Positions 18,271 to 27,411 of a stretch of 64,000 bases of DNA are shown here, one piece after another. A model generated the notes under the pieces. It had not been told where the DNA came from, did not search any database, and was given only the letters and a program-made list of their open reading frames with translations. Location of the stretch: contig CAKSQK010000003.1 in assembly GCA_934486785.1 (NCBI GenBank), positions 1 to 64,000 of the forward strand. The letters run 5' to 3'. Position numbers and translations under genes: made by a program. Within the stretch, counting starts at the first letter, position 1. Each line of letters opens with the position of its first letter. Origin of the DNA: an uncultured Niabella sp. Lineage in GTDB: Bacteria > Bacteroidota > Bacteroidia > Chitinophagales > Chitinophagaceae.

Positions 18271-18460
18271 CGCATCAAATGTAATATTAAATTAAATCTT
18301 ACGTTAACTAAGGGAACCAAACGGGGTAACTGTTGGCAGCCGGTACAAAAGAAACGCATGGTTTATTGTAATGTTAAAATCCAAGTACCATTTTATGAAT
18401 TTGTAAATATTTCGTGTCTAATTAAAAAATTCATTACTTTTCAGCCTCAATTTTTAAAAA

Positions 18461-18682
18461 ATGGTAAACAAAACATCAGAGGATTTTGAAAGAAACCGCA
18501 ACAGGCAGATGGCCAAAATGCGCTCGGTGATGGATTATGTTTTTGGTTTGCTGTTTATGATTTCCGGCGCATTCAGCCTTGCCAGGTTTAGAGATGACAG
18601 CCTGATGATCGGTTTTGGAGTGGTGGCGCTGCTGTATGGCATCTGGCGCATTTACAGGGGGTATAAGAAAACATCGGCGTAA
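18461..18682 (+). CDS. Small two-helix membrane protein (73 aa)
   Basis: A charged N terminus (EDFERNRNRQMAK) is followed by two transmembrane helices at about residues 26-42 and 49-64 and a basic tail. It ends 5 bp before the PstS-like gene and heads a probable operon with it and the TPR gene. No function is known to me. The compact size and two hydrophobic helices make it a credible real gene. Confidence 0.75.
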   Translation: MVNKTSEDFERNRNRQMAKMRSVMDYVFGLLFMISGAFSLARFRDDSLMIGFGVVALLYGIWRIYRGYKKTSA

Positions 18683-18687
18683 GAAAA

Positions 18688-19602
18688 ATGAAGGTGTACA
18701 GGTTTATAGCAGTGTTGTTTGCAGTTTCTTTGTTTTCATGTAAATCTTACCGGGAGAAGGAAGCCGAAAAAACGGATACGCCCACCCGCGGCGAGATCAC
18801 GATCAGCGCAGATGAATCTTTTAAGCCGATTGTGGACGAACTGGTAAAAGTGTATGAAGGCAACAATATGAGCACAAAGATCAACGTTCAATACAAGCCG
18901 GAAGCTGATTGTGTACAAGACTTGTGGAATGACAGCATCCGTATGATCATCTCCACAATTTATTTATCAGAGCCCGAAAGGCAGGGCGTAGTAGATTCTT
19001 TGAATGTAAAAGTAACGCAGTTGCCGGTTGCCCGGGATGCGATTGCCGTGGTGGTGCATCCTTCATCTCCTGATGATATGTTTACCATGCAGGAAATTAA
19101 AGACATCCTCACGGGCAGGGATACCCGCAAAGTGCCCGTGTTTGACGGCGTGAAGGCCACAAGTACAGTGCGGTATATTTTCGATTCAGTATTGCGCGGC
19201 GATAAGCTAACCGGCAAAGCGGTGGCGGCCCGTACCAGCGATTCTGTGATCAATTACGTGGCCACACACCCTAACGCCGTGGGTTTCATAGGCGTTACCT
19301 GGGTGGGCAGTAAGGAGGATGAGCAACAGTTAAGCTTTTTACAAAAAATTAAAATAGCGCGGCTTGAAAGCAACGACAGCGCAAATAATTTTATCTTACC
19401 CGTGCAGGCCAACTTATATGGAAAGATTTACCCCATGACGAGAGATCTTACCTATATCTTAAAAGAAGGACGGCGCGGGCTGGGTACCGGCTTTGCAGAG
19501 TTCATAGCCGGTGAAATAGGGCAGCTCATTTTTAAAAGAGCCTACTTAATGCCGGGCCGTAAAAATTTTATTATCAGGCAGGCACAATTAAATGAAGAGT
19601 AA
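18688..19602 (+). CDS. PstS-like periplasmic binding lipoprotein
   Basis: The 304-aa protein has a lipobox SLFSC with Cys18 and a phosphate-binding-protein-like fold: GEITISADESFKPIVDELVKVYE at the start of the mature part, VARDAIAVVVHPSSP, the FTMQEIKDILTG segment, and the late YPMTRDLTYILKEGRRGLGTGFAEFI. No permease or ATPase gene of a Pst transporter is nearby, so uptake of phosphate is not supported. In Bacteroidota such proteins often sit with tonB/exbBD genes, and here that cluster lies 17 kb downstream. A role in envelope energy transduction is possible but unproven. Confidence 0.8.
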   Translation: MKVYRFIAVLFAVSLFSCKSYREKEAEKTDTPTRGEITISADESFKPIVDELVKVYEGNNMSTKINVQYKPEADCVQDLWNDSIRMIISTIYLSEPERQGVVDSLNVKVTQLPVARDAIAVVVHPSSPDDMFTMQEIKDILTGRDTRKVPVFDGVKATSTVRYIFDSVLRGDKLTGKAVAARTSDSVINYVATHPNAVGFIGVTWVGSKEDEQQLSFLQKIKIARLESNDSANNFILPVQANLYGKIYPMTRDLTYILKEGRRGLGTGFAEFIAGEIGQLIFKRAYLMPGRKNFIIRQAQLNEE

Positions 19603-19650
19603 AAAACAAACAATTTTATATTTACAATCTTAAAGCAACAAATTAAAGAA

Positions 19651-21330
19651 ATGATCAAAAAAGCAATACGTTTAGCGGCACTGGGTGTCTTTTTAAGTGC
19701 AGGATTGTACGCACAATCTGTTCAGGATGGCAAAAAAGCCTATTATGATGGTAAATTATATGAAGCCGTAAATATCTTAAAATCACAAACCGGCAATGCT
19801 GAAGGTGCATACTGGCTTGTAAAAACATACATCGCCAATGACGATGTGGCGCAGGCCAATTCAATCCTGTCAACCGCCTTGGCAGCAAATGCAAACGATC
19901 CGTTTTTGCTGGCAGCAAAAGGGCAGTTACAATTAATTGACAACAAGCCTGCCGATGCCATGCAAAGCTTCAACGCTGCCATTGCAGCTTCCGGTAAAAA
20001 CAATAAAGCGGCGGTGCTAAATGCTGTGGGCGGTGCCATTGCCAAAGAGTTTAATAATGTAACAAAAATTGGCGATATCAATTTTGCCGTACAAAAACTG
20101 GAAGAAGCTTATGCGCTTGAAAAAAGTGTGAAGGAAAAAAACCAGGATAAAAAATTACTGGCAGATATTGCCGTAAACCTGGGCGATGCTTTACGCAAGC
20201 AAAAGCCGGGTGAGGGTAGCAGGCCGTTTGAACTGTACCAGGAAGCGTTAACGTACGATCCTACTTTTGCACAGGCCGAGTTCAGGAAAGCGTTGATCTT
20301 TAAATCTCAAAGGAATTATCCTATGTTCATGGAACGTTTGGACAAGGCGCTTCAGGCAAATCCATCCTTTGTTCCTGCATTATATCAACAATACATATAC
20401 TGGCTGGGAACAAATGATAAAAGCTCTGCACAGATTGTCGCTGATAAAATTAAGCAGGCAACGCCTCAGGATCCTAATAACGAATATTTTAATGCATCTA
20501 CTTATTATCTGAATCAACAGTATGACCAGGCAATTGCCTCTGCTAAAAACGTAATAGCAACTGCGAAAGATCTGGCTAACCCTTCAGCTTACAAGGTAAT
20601 TGCATATAGCCTTATTGAAGGTAAAAAAGATACCGCCGGCGCCATTCCTTATGTAGAGGAGTATTTTAAAAAACAACACCAGGATGAGTTTTTTCCCAAA
20701 GACTTTACCCTGAAGGCTATGGCTTACTCCACAACTCCCGGTAAAGAAAAAGAAATTTACCAGACATATATGGATGCCATCAAAGCCGACACTTCTTTAG
20801 AGAACAGGATAGATATACTGGAAGAGGGCGCAAAATTCTTTGGAACTAAAGGTGCGTATGGCATGCAGGGAGATCTGTTTACTAAGCTCCTTGAAATAAA
20901 ACCTGCGGACAGAATTACCATCAACGATTATTTTAATGCTGGTTATGCCCTGTACCGCGATAAGCAATATGAAAATTCATGGAAGCTGTTTGATCAGATG
21001 AGAACTAAATATACCAATATGAATTACGGTTATTTGTGGACGTTCTTAAACAGTTCTATTTATGATTCTATAAACGAAAAAAACATTTCGGTTCCTGATG
21101 CTGAAAAGTACATTGCTTTTTCTAAGACTGATACAGCGGCAGATCAGAATTATGTATATCGTGCAGCTATGTTTCTTGCAGTTTACTATGCAAATGTGGC
21201 AAAAGATAACACGAAAGCAGTTGAAAATTTCCAGATTGCCCACGATGCGGCAACAGACCCCAATGCTAAAGAACAAATTAAATCTTATATAGAGATGCTG
21301 AAGCCTAAAAGCAACGGCGGCAGCAAATAA
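19651..21330 (+). CDS. Exported TPR-repeat protein (559 aa)
   Basis: A signal peptide (residues 1-21, ending GLYAQ) precedes a helical protein built of tetratricopeptide-like repeats (for example GKLYEAVNILKS, YDQAIASAKNVIATA). No enzyme motif is visible. It starts 48 bp after the PstS-like gene and ends in a terminator just before the nuo operon. The likely role is a periplasmic scaffold, by analogy with TPR proteins next to PstS-like genes in other Bacteroidota. Confidence 0.82.
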   Translation: MIKKAIRLAALGVFLSAGLYAQSVQDGKKAYYDGKLYEAVNILKSQTGNAEGAYWLVKTYIANDDVAQANSILSTALAANANDPFLLAAKGQLQLIDNKPADAMQSFNAAIAASGKNNKAAVLNAVGGAIAKEFNNVTKIGDINFAVQKLEEAYALEKSVKEKNQDKKLLADIAVNLGDALRKQKPGEGSRPFELYQEALTYDPTFAQAEFRKALIFKSQRNYPMFMERLDKALQANPSFVPALYQQYIYWLGTNDKSSAQIVADKIKQATPQDPNNEYFNASTYYLNQQYDQAIASAKNVIATAKDLANPSAYKVIAYSLIEGKKDTAGAIPYVEEYFKKQHQDEFFPKDFTLKAMAYSTTPGKEKEIYQTYMDAIKADTSLENRIDILEEGAKFFGTKGAYGMQGDLFTKLLEIKPADRITINDYFNAGYALYRDKQYENSWKLFDQMRTKYTNMNYGYLWTFLNSSIYDSINEKNISVPDAEKYIAFSKTDTAADQNYVYRAAMFLAVYYANVAKDNTKAVENFQIAHDAATDPNAKEQIKSYIEMLKPKSNGGSK

Positions 21331-21356
21331 AGCTTTTGAGATTGTAATAGTTAATA

Positions 21357-21388
21357 AACTGCTCTGGTAATTCAGGGCAGTTTTTTTA
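21357..21388 (+). terminator. Rho-independent terminator before the nuo operon
   Basis: AACTGCTCTG and CAGGGCAGTT form a stem with one internal mismatch and a short AT-rich loop, followed by seven T residues. Confidence 0.85.
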
Positions 21389-21425
21389 TTAAATCAAAAA
21401 TTAAGGTTAATTTAACTGACTACCT

Positions 21426-21433
21426 TATTTTTG
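21426..21433 (+). promoter_or_regulatory. Candidate -7 box of the nuo operon
   Basis: TATTTTTG is an exact match to the Bacteroidota consensus TAnnTTTG, 22 bp upstream of nuoA and downstream of a terminator. The -33 region is poor. Confidence 0.45.
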
Positions 21434-21455
21434 CCTTAACTTCTCAACAAAAAAA

Positions 21456-21848
21456 ATGACTGATTTATTACAAACAGGTGCGGTTGGCAGCTCGGTTGAT
21501 TATATTCCTGTAGCATTACAGGTAGCATTTGCCGTCGGCCTTATTTTATTGCTGGTAGTGGTTACCCACTTGTTAGGTCCTAAAAGAAGAACATCAGATA
21601 AGCTCCAAACCTTTACCAGCGGTATTGAGTCTCACGGAGATGCGCGGCAGCCCATCGCCATCAAATACTTTTTAACAGCCATCTTATTTGTTCTTTTTGA
21701 TGTGGAAGTGATCTTTTTCTACCCTTACGCTGTTAATTTTAAAGAACTGGGTTGGCCCGGCTTTTGGGCAGTATTAATGTTCGTTGGCTTTTTTACCTGT
21801 GGGTTTATCTACATTGTCAAAAAAGGCGCCCTCAGGTGGGAAGATTAG
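21456..21848 (+). CDS. nuoA: NADH-quinone oxidoreductase subunit A
   Basis: The 130-aa membrane subunit has three hydrophobic helices and the family's conserved loop (KLQTFTSGIESHGDARQPIAIKYF, with FVLFDVEVIFFYPYA after it). NuoA sits at the junction of the membrane and peripheral arms of complex I, close to the quinone site. It opens a 14-gene operon in the order A to N, all on the plus strand with short gaps. Confidence 0.95.
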   Translation: MTDLLQTGAVGSSVDYIPVALQVAFAVGLILLLVVVTHLLGPKRRTSDKLQTFTSGIESHGDARQPIAIKYFLTAILFVLFDVEVIFFYPYAVNFKELGWPGFWAVLMFVGFFTCGFIYIVKKGALRWED

Positions 21849-21917
21849 AAGTAAGGTAATGTGCATTTGCAAATGGCATTGCCAGTTTTCAAATGGTTTA
21901 ATTTTCAAATTGAAATT

Positions 21918-22499
21918 ATGCGTCCTGTATCATATAATATTAAGCAAAAAAGGCTGGAGAATGACATCAGCATAGCCGAAATGCCGGAAGGGCATATGGG
22001 CCAGGGCTTTTTTGCCACAAAACTGGATACGGTCATCGGCCTTGCCCGTAAAAATTCCGTATGGCCGTTACCGTTCGCAACTTCCTGTTGCGGCATTGAA
22101 TTTATGGGCACTATGGCAGCTCATTATGATTTGGGCAGGTTTGGCAGCGAAAGGCTGGCTTTTACGCCCCGCCAGTGCGACCTGCTAATGGTAATGGGAA
22201 CCATTGCTAAAAAAATGGGTCCGATCGTAAAGCAGGTTTACCTGCAAATGGCCGAGCCGCGCTGGGTAATGGCCGTAGGCGCCTGCGCCAGCAGCGGCGG
22301 TATTTTTGACACCTACAGCGTTTTACAGGGTATAGACCAGGTGGTACCGGTAGATGTGTATGTACCTGGTTGCCCGCCCAGGCCCGAAGGAATTTTAGAC
22401 GGCCTGATGCGCATACAGGACCTGGTGGGAAAAGAAAGCCTGCGGAGAAGGAACAGTGATCATTACAAGGCTTTGCTTGAAAGCTATGGCATTCAATAG
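21918..22499 (+). CDS. nuoB: NADH-quinone oxidoreductase subunit B
   Basis: The protein is 193 aa from MRPVSYNIKQ; an in-frame ATG at 21861 would add 19 unconserved residues. Ligands of the terminal [4Fe-4S] cluster N2 are all present: Cys57-Cys58 in ATSCCGIEF, Cys123 in VGACASSGG and Cys152 in VPGCPPRPEG. N2 passes electrons to quinone. A short palindrome TTTCAAATTGAAA lies at 21903-21915, immediately before the start codon. Confidence 0.95.
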   Translation: MRPVSYNIKQKRLENDISIAEMPEGHMGQGFFATKLDTVIGLARKNSVWPLPFATSCCGIEFMGTMAAHYDLGRFGSERLAFTPRQCDLLMVMGTIAKKMGPIVKQVYLQMAEPRWVMAVGACASSGGIFDTYSVLQGIDQVVPVDVYVPGCPPRPEGILDGLMRIQDLVGKESLRRRNSDHYKALLESYGIQ

Positions 22500-22545
22500 T
22501 TTGGTAAGAAAACAATTTAAATTTCAATGTGAAATTAATAATGGC

Positions 22546-23067
22546 ATGGGGCTGACGAACGAAACGATCAAAAAACGAATTGTAGAAAAATTTGCAGACC
22601 AGGTAACGGGTTTTGAAGAACCCTACGGGCTGCTGACTTTTGAGGTCGATAAAGAAATAAGCCTGAAGGTGCTCAATTTTTTGCATCAGGATGAAGAACT
22701 GGGTTTTATATTTCTTACCGACATTTGCGGCGTACATTATCCTGATAAAAAAGGTAAAGAACTGGCAGTGGTTTACCATCTGCACAACCTGGTAGAAAAT
22801 GTTCGTGTACGGATGAAAGTATTCACGGGTATTGACAAGCCGGAAGTTTATACCGCCACCGGTATTTTTGAAGCCGCCAACTGGATGGAAAGGGAAACCT
22901 GGGATTTTTTTGGCATCAACTTCATCGGCCATCCCAACATGAAGCGTATTTTAAATGTGGAAGAAATGGATTATTTTCCCATGAGAAAAGAATACCCGTT
23001 AGAAGACCAGAGCCGGGTGGATAAAGATGATGAAATGTTTGGCAGGGATATGAGATTAAGTTTTTAA
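22546..23067 (+). CDS. nuoC: NADH-quinone oxidoreductase subunit C
   Basis: This is the 30-kDa subunit of complex I, 173 aa from MGLTNETIKK. A longer reading from 22456 would overlap nuoB by 44 bp and add unconserved residues. It has the family signature ERETWDFFGINFIGHPNMKRIL and the MRKEYPLEDQSR segment near the end. It is a separate protein, not fused to NuoD as in Escherichia coli. AATTTCAATGTGAAATT, a palindrome, ends 9 bp before the start. Confidence 0.93.
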   Translation: MGLTNETIKKRIVEKFADQVTGFEEPYGLLTFEVDKEISLKVLNFLHQDEELGFIFLTDICGVHYPDKKGKELAVVYHLHNLVENVRVRMKVFTGIDKPEVYTATGIFEAANWMERETWDFFGINFIGHPNMKRILNVEEMDYFPMRKEYPLEDQSRVDKDDEMFGRDMRLSF

Positions 23068-23126
23068 GCATTGGGTTTTTTTTGAGCTACAGAAAGCTCA
23101 AATTTCAATTTCAAATTTTCAGCATA

Positions 23127-24353
23127 GTGTCAGAACAGCAAAATATAAATTTACCCGCGGGTAGTATTGAAAAGCAAACAACCACCATCAACCTGGGGCC
23201 TACGCACCCGGCCACACATGGTGTAATGCAGAACATACTGGAGCTTGACGGGGAAAAAGTAGTCAGCGCAGAACAAACCATTGGTTACATTCACCGCGCG
23301 TTTGAAAAAATTGCCGAACGGCGGCCGTTATACCAGATCACGCCGCTTACCGACAGGCTGAACTATTGCTCAGCGCCTTTAAACAATATGGGCTGGCACC
23401 TCACCTGCGAAAAATTATTGGGCGTAAAAACGCCAAAACGCGTAGATTACCTGCGCGTGATTGTGATGGAGCTGGCACGTATTGCCGACCATCTTATTTG
23501 CACCTCCATTATGGCGGTTGATTCCGGCGCTCTTACCGGATTTTTATATGTAATGCAGTACCGCGAGCTTATTTATGAAATTTATGAAGAGGTTTGCGGC
23601 TCGCGCCTCACAACCAATATAGGCCGCATTGGCGGGTTTGAAAGAGATTTCAACGACATTGCTTTTCAGAAAATTGAAAAATTCCTGAAAGAATATCCCG
23701 GTGTACTGGCCGAGTTTGAAAACCTGGTTACTCGCAACCGTATTTTTATGGACCGCACCATGGGCGTGGGCGTCATTTCGGGCGAAAGAGCGCTCAATTA
23801 TGGATTTACTGGCCCCAACCTCCGCGCTGCCGGGGTGGATTATGATCTAAGGGTCGTATCTCCCTACAGCAGCTACGAAGAATTTGATTTTGATATACCG
23901 GTTGGTGAAAATGGCGACACTTATGATCGTTACCAGGTTCGCAATGCCGAAATGTGGCAGAGCATGCGCATTATAGAACAGGCTATGCAAAAGCTGGGCG
24001 ATCTGAAAGGTGAGGAAGCTACGGTGTATCATGCCGATGTACCGCAATATTACTTACCACCCAAGCAGGAAGTGTACACCAAAATGGAGCAGCTCATCTG
24101 GCACTTCAAGATCATTATGGGAGAAATTGATATGCCTCCCGGCGAAGTATACCATTCTATTGAAGCAGGCAACGGCGAACTGGGCTTTTACTTTATCAGC
24201 GATGGTGGTAGAACGCCTTACAGGCTTCATTTCCGCAGGCCCTGCTTTATTTATTACCAGGCCTACGAAGAAATGATCAAAGGCAGTATGCTTAGCGATG
24301 CCATCATGGTCATGTCATCGCTCAACCTGATAGCCGGCGAAATGGACGGGTAA
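23127..24353 (+). CDS. nuoD: NADH-quinone oxidoreductase subunit D
   Basis: The 49-kDa subunit shows INLGPTHPATHGV, the IGYIHRAFEKIAERR quinone-site region, GRIGGFERDF, and ELGFYFISDGGRTPYRLHFR near the C terminus. No ATG lies between the stop codon upstream and the conserved part. I chose GTG at 23127 (MSEQQNINLPAG, 408 aa); a TTG at 23082 in the same frame would add 15 residues. Together with NuoB it forms the quinone-binding cavity. Confidence 0.93.
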   Translation: MSEQQNINLPAGSIEKQTTTINLGPTHPATHGVMQNILELDGEKVVSAEQTIGYIHRAFEKIAERRPLYQITPLTDRLNYCSAPLNNMGWHLTCEKLLGVKTPKRVDYLRVIVMELARIADHLICTSIMAVDSGALTGFLYVMQYRELIYEIYEEVCGSRLTTNIGRIGGFERDFNDIAFQKIEKFLKEYPGVLAEFENLVTRNRIFMDRTMGVGVISGERALNYGFTGPNLRAAGVDYDLRVVSPYSSYEEFDFDIPVGENGDTYDRYQVRNAEMWQSMRIIEQAMQKLGDLKGEEATVYHADVPQYYLPPKQEVYTKMEQLIWHFKIIMGEIDMPPGEVYHSIEAGNGELGFYFISDGGRTPYRLHFRRPCFIYYQAYEEMIKGSMLSDAIMVMSSLNLIAGEMDG

Positions 24354-24381
24354 ATTTTAAATAATAGTTCGAACAAAATAA

Positions 24382-24870
24382 ATGACACAATTTTCACAGG
24401 AAAAATTAGAGACGGTCAACCAAATCATCAGCCGCTACCCACAGGGAAAGCAGAAAAGCGCTTTACTGCCGGTGTTGCACCTGGCACAGGAAGAGTTTGG
24501 CTGGCTGAGCACCGAAACCATGGATTATGTGGCTTCCTTATTAAACCTGGAGCCGATTGAAGTATACGAAGTGGCCACGTTTTACAGCATGTACCATTTA
24601 AAACCCGTGGGACGGTATGTGTTTGAGGTTTGCCAAACGGGGCCCTGCATGGTTCGTGGCAGCGATGAGATTATAGATTATATCAGAGAAAAATTAAACA
24701 TTGCCCCCGGCGAAACCACCGAAGACGGCATGTTTACCTTAAAAACAGTAGAGTGCCTGGGCGCCTGTGGCTATGCACCCATGATGCAGTTGGGCAAATT
24801 TTATAAAGAACATCTTACCAAAGAAAAAATAGACCAGATTATTGAGGAGTGCCGGGCAAAGAATAATTAA
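24382..24870 (+). CDS. nuoE: NADH-quinone oxidoreductase subunit E
   Basis: The 162-aa thioredoxin-fold subunit has the four ligands of [2Fe-2S] cluster N1a: Cys84 and Cys89 in VCQTGPCMVRG, and Cys125 and Cys129 in ECLGACGYAPM. It partners NuoF in the NADH-oxidising module. The length is typical of the family. Confidence 0.95.
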   Translation: MTQFSQEKLETVNQIISRYPQGKQKSALLPVLHLAQEEFGWLSTETMDYVASLLNLEPIEVYEVATFYSMYHLKPVGRYVFEVCQTGPCMVRGSDEIIDYIREKLNIAPGETTEDGMFTLKTVECLGACGYAPMMQLGKFYKEHLTKEKIDQIIEECRAKNN

Positions 24871-24887
24871 TATTTGGAGTAATATAA

Positions 24888-26246
24888 ATGGGCAGAAAAT
24901 TATTATTGGAAAAAGCGCATGTGGAAGGCATCAGGTATTTTGATACCTATCGCCGGGAAGGCGGCTACCGCAGTGTGGAGAAGGCTTTAAAAACCATGGC
25001 GCCTGAAGAAATTACGGAAGAAGTAAAAGCCAGCGGCCTGCGCGGCCGTGGTGGCGCCGGTTTTCCCACCGGCCTCAAATGGAGCTTTCTGGCCAAGCCC
25101 GAAGGCGTTCCCCGCCACCTTGTGGTAAATGCCGATGAAAGCGAACCTGGAACGTTTAAAGACAGGTATCTGATGGAGTACATCCCCCACCTGCTGATCG
25201 AAGGCATCATTGTTTCTTCATTCGCGCTGGGCAGCAATGTTTCCTACATTTATATCCGCGGCGAGTACGCCTGGATCGTTGATATTTTAGAGCAGGCCAT
25301 CCAGGAAGCAAAGAATAACGGTTTTTTGGGTAAAAATATTTTAGGCAGCGGTTTCGATTGTGAAATTTATGTGCAGCGCGGCGCCGGCGCCTACATCTGC
25401 GGTGAAGAAACCGCTCTTTTAGAATCTCTTGAAGGCAAAAGAGGTAACCCGCGCATCAAGCCGCCCTTCCCGGCGGTAAAGGGCGTGTGGGACAGGCCTA
25501 CCGTGGTAAACAATGTGGAAAGCATCGCCGCCGTGGTACCCATCATAAATGAAGGAGCCGCTGAATATGCTAAGATAGGCGTAGGCAAATCTACCGGTAC
25601 AAAACTGATTTCTGCCTGCGGCAACATCAACAAACCCGGTGTGTATGAAATTGATATGACCATATCGGTAGAAGAATTTATTTACAGCGACGAATGGTGC
25701 GGCGGCATACCCAACGGTAAAAGGCTAAAAGCCTGCATTCCAGGCGGCTCATCGGTACCCATTTTACCGGCCAACCTGCTATTAAAAACTGCCAAAGGCG
25801 AAACCAGGCTGATGAATTATGAAAGCCTTGCTGACGGCGGCTTTGCCACCGGTTCTATGATGGGCAGTGGGGGTTTTATTGTGCTGGATGAAGACCAGTG
25901 TATTGTAAAACATACCTATTCCCTGGCCAGGTTTTATCGCCACGAAAGCTGTGGCCAGTGCTCTCCCTGCCGCGAGGGCACGGGATGGATGGAAAAGTTA
26001 CTGTTGCGTTTGGAAAAAGGGCAGGGAAAAATGAGCGATATTGACCTGCTTTGGGACATTCAGCGCAATATAGAGGGCAATACCATTTGCCCGCTGGGCG
26101 ATGCAGCGGCATGGCCTGTTGCAGCAGCCATCCGCCATTTTAGAGATGAGTTTGAATGGCATGTAACCAATCCCGAAGAAGCGCAGGTAAGAAATTTTGG
26201 TCTGGCGCATTATGCCGATGAGCTGAAAGTGGCAGAAGTAGTTTAA
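24888..26246 (+). CDS. nuoF: NADH-quinone oxidoreductase subunit F
   Basis: The 452-aa subunit carries the FMN/NADH-binding glycine-rich segment LRGRGGAGFPTGLKW (about 51-65). Cluster N3 ligands are Cys355, Cys358 and Cys361 in ESCGQCSPCREGT and Cys401 in NTICPLGD. It is the site where NADH is oxidised. Presence of both NuoE and NuoF means this is a true NADH-using complex I rather than an 11-subunit form. Confidence 0.95.
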   Translation: MGRKLLLEKAHVEGIRYFDTYRREGGYRSVEKALKTMAPEEITEEVKASGLRGRGGAGFPTGLKWSFLAKPEGVPRHLVVNADESEPGTFKDRYLMEYIPHLLIEGIIVSSFALGSNVSYIYIRGEYAWIVDILEQAIQEAKNNGFLGKNILGSGFDCEIYVQRGAGAYICGEETALLESLEGKRGNPRIKPPFPAVKGVWDRPTVVNNVESIAAVVPIINEGAAEYAKIGVGKSTGTKLISACGNINKPGVYEIDMTISVEEFIYSDEWCGGIPNGKRLKACIPGGSSVPILPANLLLKTAKGETRLMNYESLADGGFATGSMMGSGGFIVLDEDQCIVKHTYSLARFYRHESCGQCSPCREGTGWMEKLLLRLEKGQGKMSDIDLLWDIQRNIEGNTICPLGDAAAWPVAAAIRHFRDEFEWHVTNPEEAQVRNFGLAHYADELKVAEVV

Positions 26247-26264
26247 TTTAAGAAGTAGATTTTT

Positions 26265-27410
26265 ATGGCAGACGAAATAAAACAGGAACCAGCGGCAAAG
26301 CTCAAGGTAACCATTGACAATGTTACAATTGAAGTGGAGCCCGGTACTACAATATTACAGGCAGCAAGAATGGTGGGCGGCGATGTGGCCCCACCGGCAA
26401 TGTGCTTTTATACCCCGCTGAAAGGCAGTGGTGGAAAATGCCGTACCTGTTTGGTAGAAGTGAGCAAAGGATCGGAAAAAGATCCCCGCCCGATGCCGAA
26501 ACTGGTGGCAAGCTGCCGCACAGGCGTGATGGATGGCATGGAAGTAAAAAATATTACCAGCGACAGGGTGATTGACGCGAGAAACGGTGTAGTGGAATTT
26601 TTACTGATCAACCACCCGCTTGACTGCCCCGTGTGCGACCAGGCCGGTGAGTGCGATTTACAGGACCTGAGTTACAACAATGGCACATCCGCATCAAGAT
26701 ACGAGTTTAAAAAGCGCACTTTTGTAAGGCACGACCTAGGCAAATACATCCAGTTGCACATGACAAGGTGCATTCTTTGCTACCGCTGCGTGTACACTGC
26801 AGACCAGGTAACCGGTAAAAGGCATCATGGCGTGCTGGACCGCGGAGATCACGCAGAGATCGCTACCTATATTGAAAAATCACTGGACAATGATTTTATA
26901 GGAAACGTGATTGATGTTTGCCCTGTTGGCGCTTTAACCGACAGAACCTTCAGGTTCAAAAACCGTGTATGGTTTACCAAGCCGGAAGATGCGCACCGCA
27001 ACTGCGACAAATGCTGCGGAAAAGTGACCTTATGGAAAAGGGGTAACGATGTGCTGCGCGTAACCGCGCGTAAAGACCAGTGGGGAGAAATACAGTCTTA
27101 CGATGGTGAAACCGGCTGGATCTGTAACGAATGCCGCTTTGATAAAAAAGATGTGAATGACTGGGTGATTGAAGGGCTTACCACCATCCCGCGCCACTCT
27201 GTAATAGGGGCCAACAAATATAAAGTGCTTGACGTGCCCAAGGAAACCATAGGCGAAATTATGGGCCGTAGGCCAAAATTATTGATGGACATACATTCGA
27301 TAAGTGATGTCAACGATCCTTCTATAGACCTGAGTGCTATTGAAGGCCCCGCTACAAGCGATGTGTTTGATAAAAAAGATGAAAACAGAGAACTAGAAAA
27401 CAAATTATAA
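26265..27410 (+). CDS. nuoG: NADH-quinone oxidoreductase subunit G, short form
   Basis: At 381 aa this is far shorter than the roughly 900 aa of E. coli NuoG. It keeps the N-terminal [2Fe-2S] domain (MCFYTPLKGSGGKCRTC and VASCRTG), the His/Cys region for N5 (RHDLGKYIQLHMTRCILCYRC), the N4 ligands (CPVCDQAGECDL, later DVCPVGAL) and a C-terminal CDKCCGK...ICNEC pair that resembles the site of cluster N7. The large molybdopterin-type domain is missing. The stop at 27410 is one base before nuoH, so nothing has been lost by a local frameshift. Short NuoG proteins are usual in Bacteroidota, as far as I know. Confidence 0.92.
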   Translation: MADEIKQEPAAKLKVTIDNVTIEVEPGTTILQAARMVGGDVAPPAMCFYTPLKGSGGKCRTCLVEVSKGSEKDPRPMPKLVASCRTGVMDGMEVKNITSDRVIDARNGVVEFLLINHPLDCPVCDQAGECDLQDLSYNNGTSASRYEFKKRTFVRHDLGKYIQLHMTRCILCYRCVYTADQVTGKRHHGVLDRGDHAEIATYIEKSLDNDFIGNVIDVCPVGALTDRTFRFKNRVWFTKPEDAHRNCDKCCGKVTLWKRGNDVLRVTARKDQWGEIQSYDGETGWICNECRFDKKDVNDWVIEGLTTIPRHSVIGANKYKVLDVPKETIGEIMGRRPKLLMDIHSISDVNDPSIDLSAIEGPATSDVFDKKDENRELENKL

Positions 27411-27411
27411 A

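Noticed and set aside
18688-19602. Complete Pst phosphate transporter.
   Set aside because: Only the binding protein is present; there is no pstC, pstA or pstB nearby.
22207-22932. Long antisense frame of 241 codons across nuoB/nuoC.
   Set aside because: It is the reverse reading of two conserved subunits and has no family resemblance.
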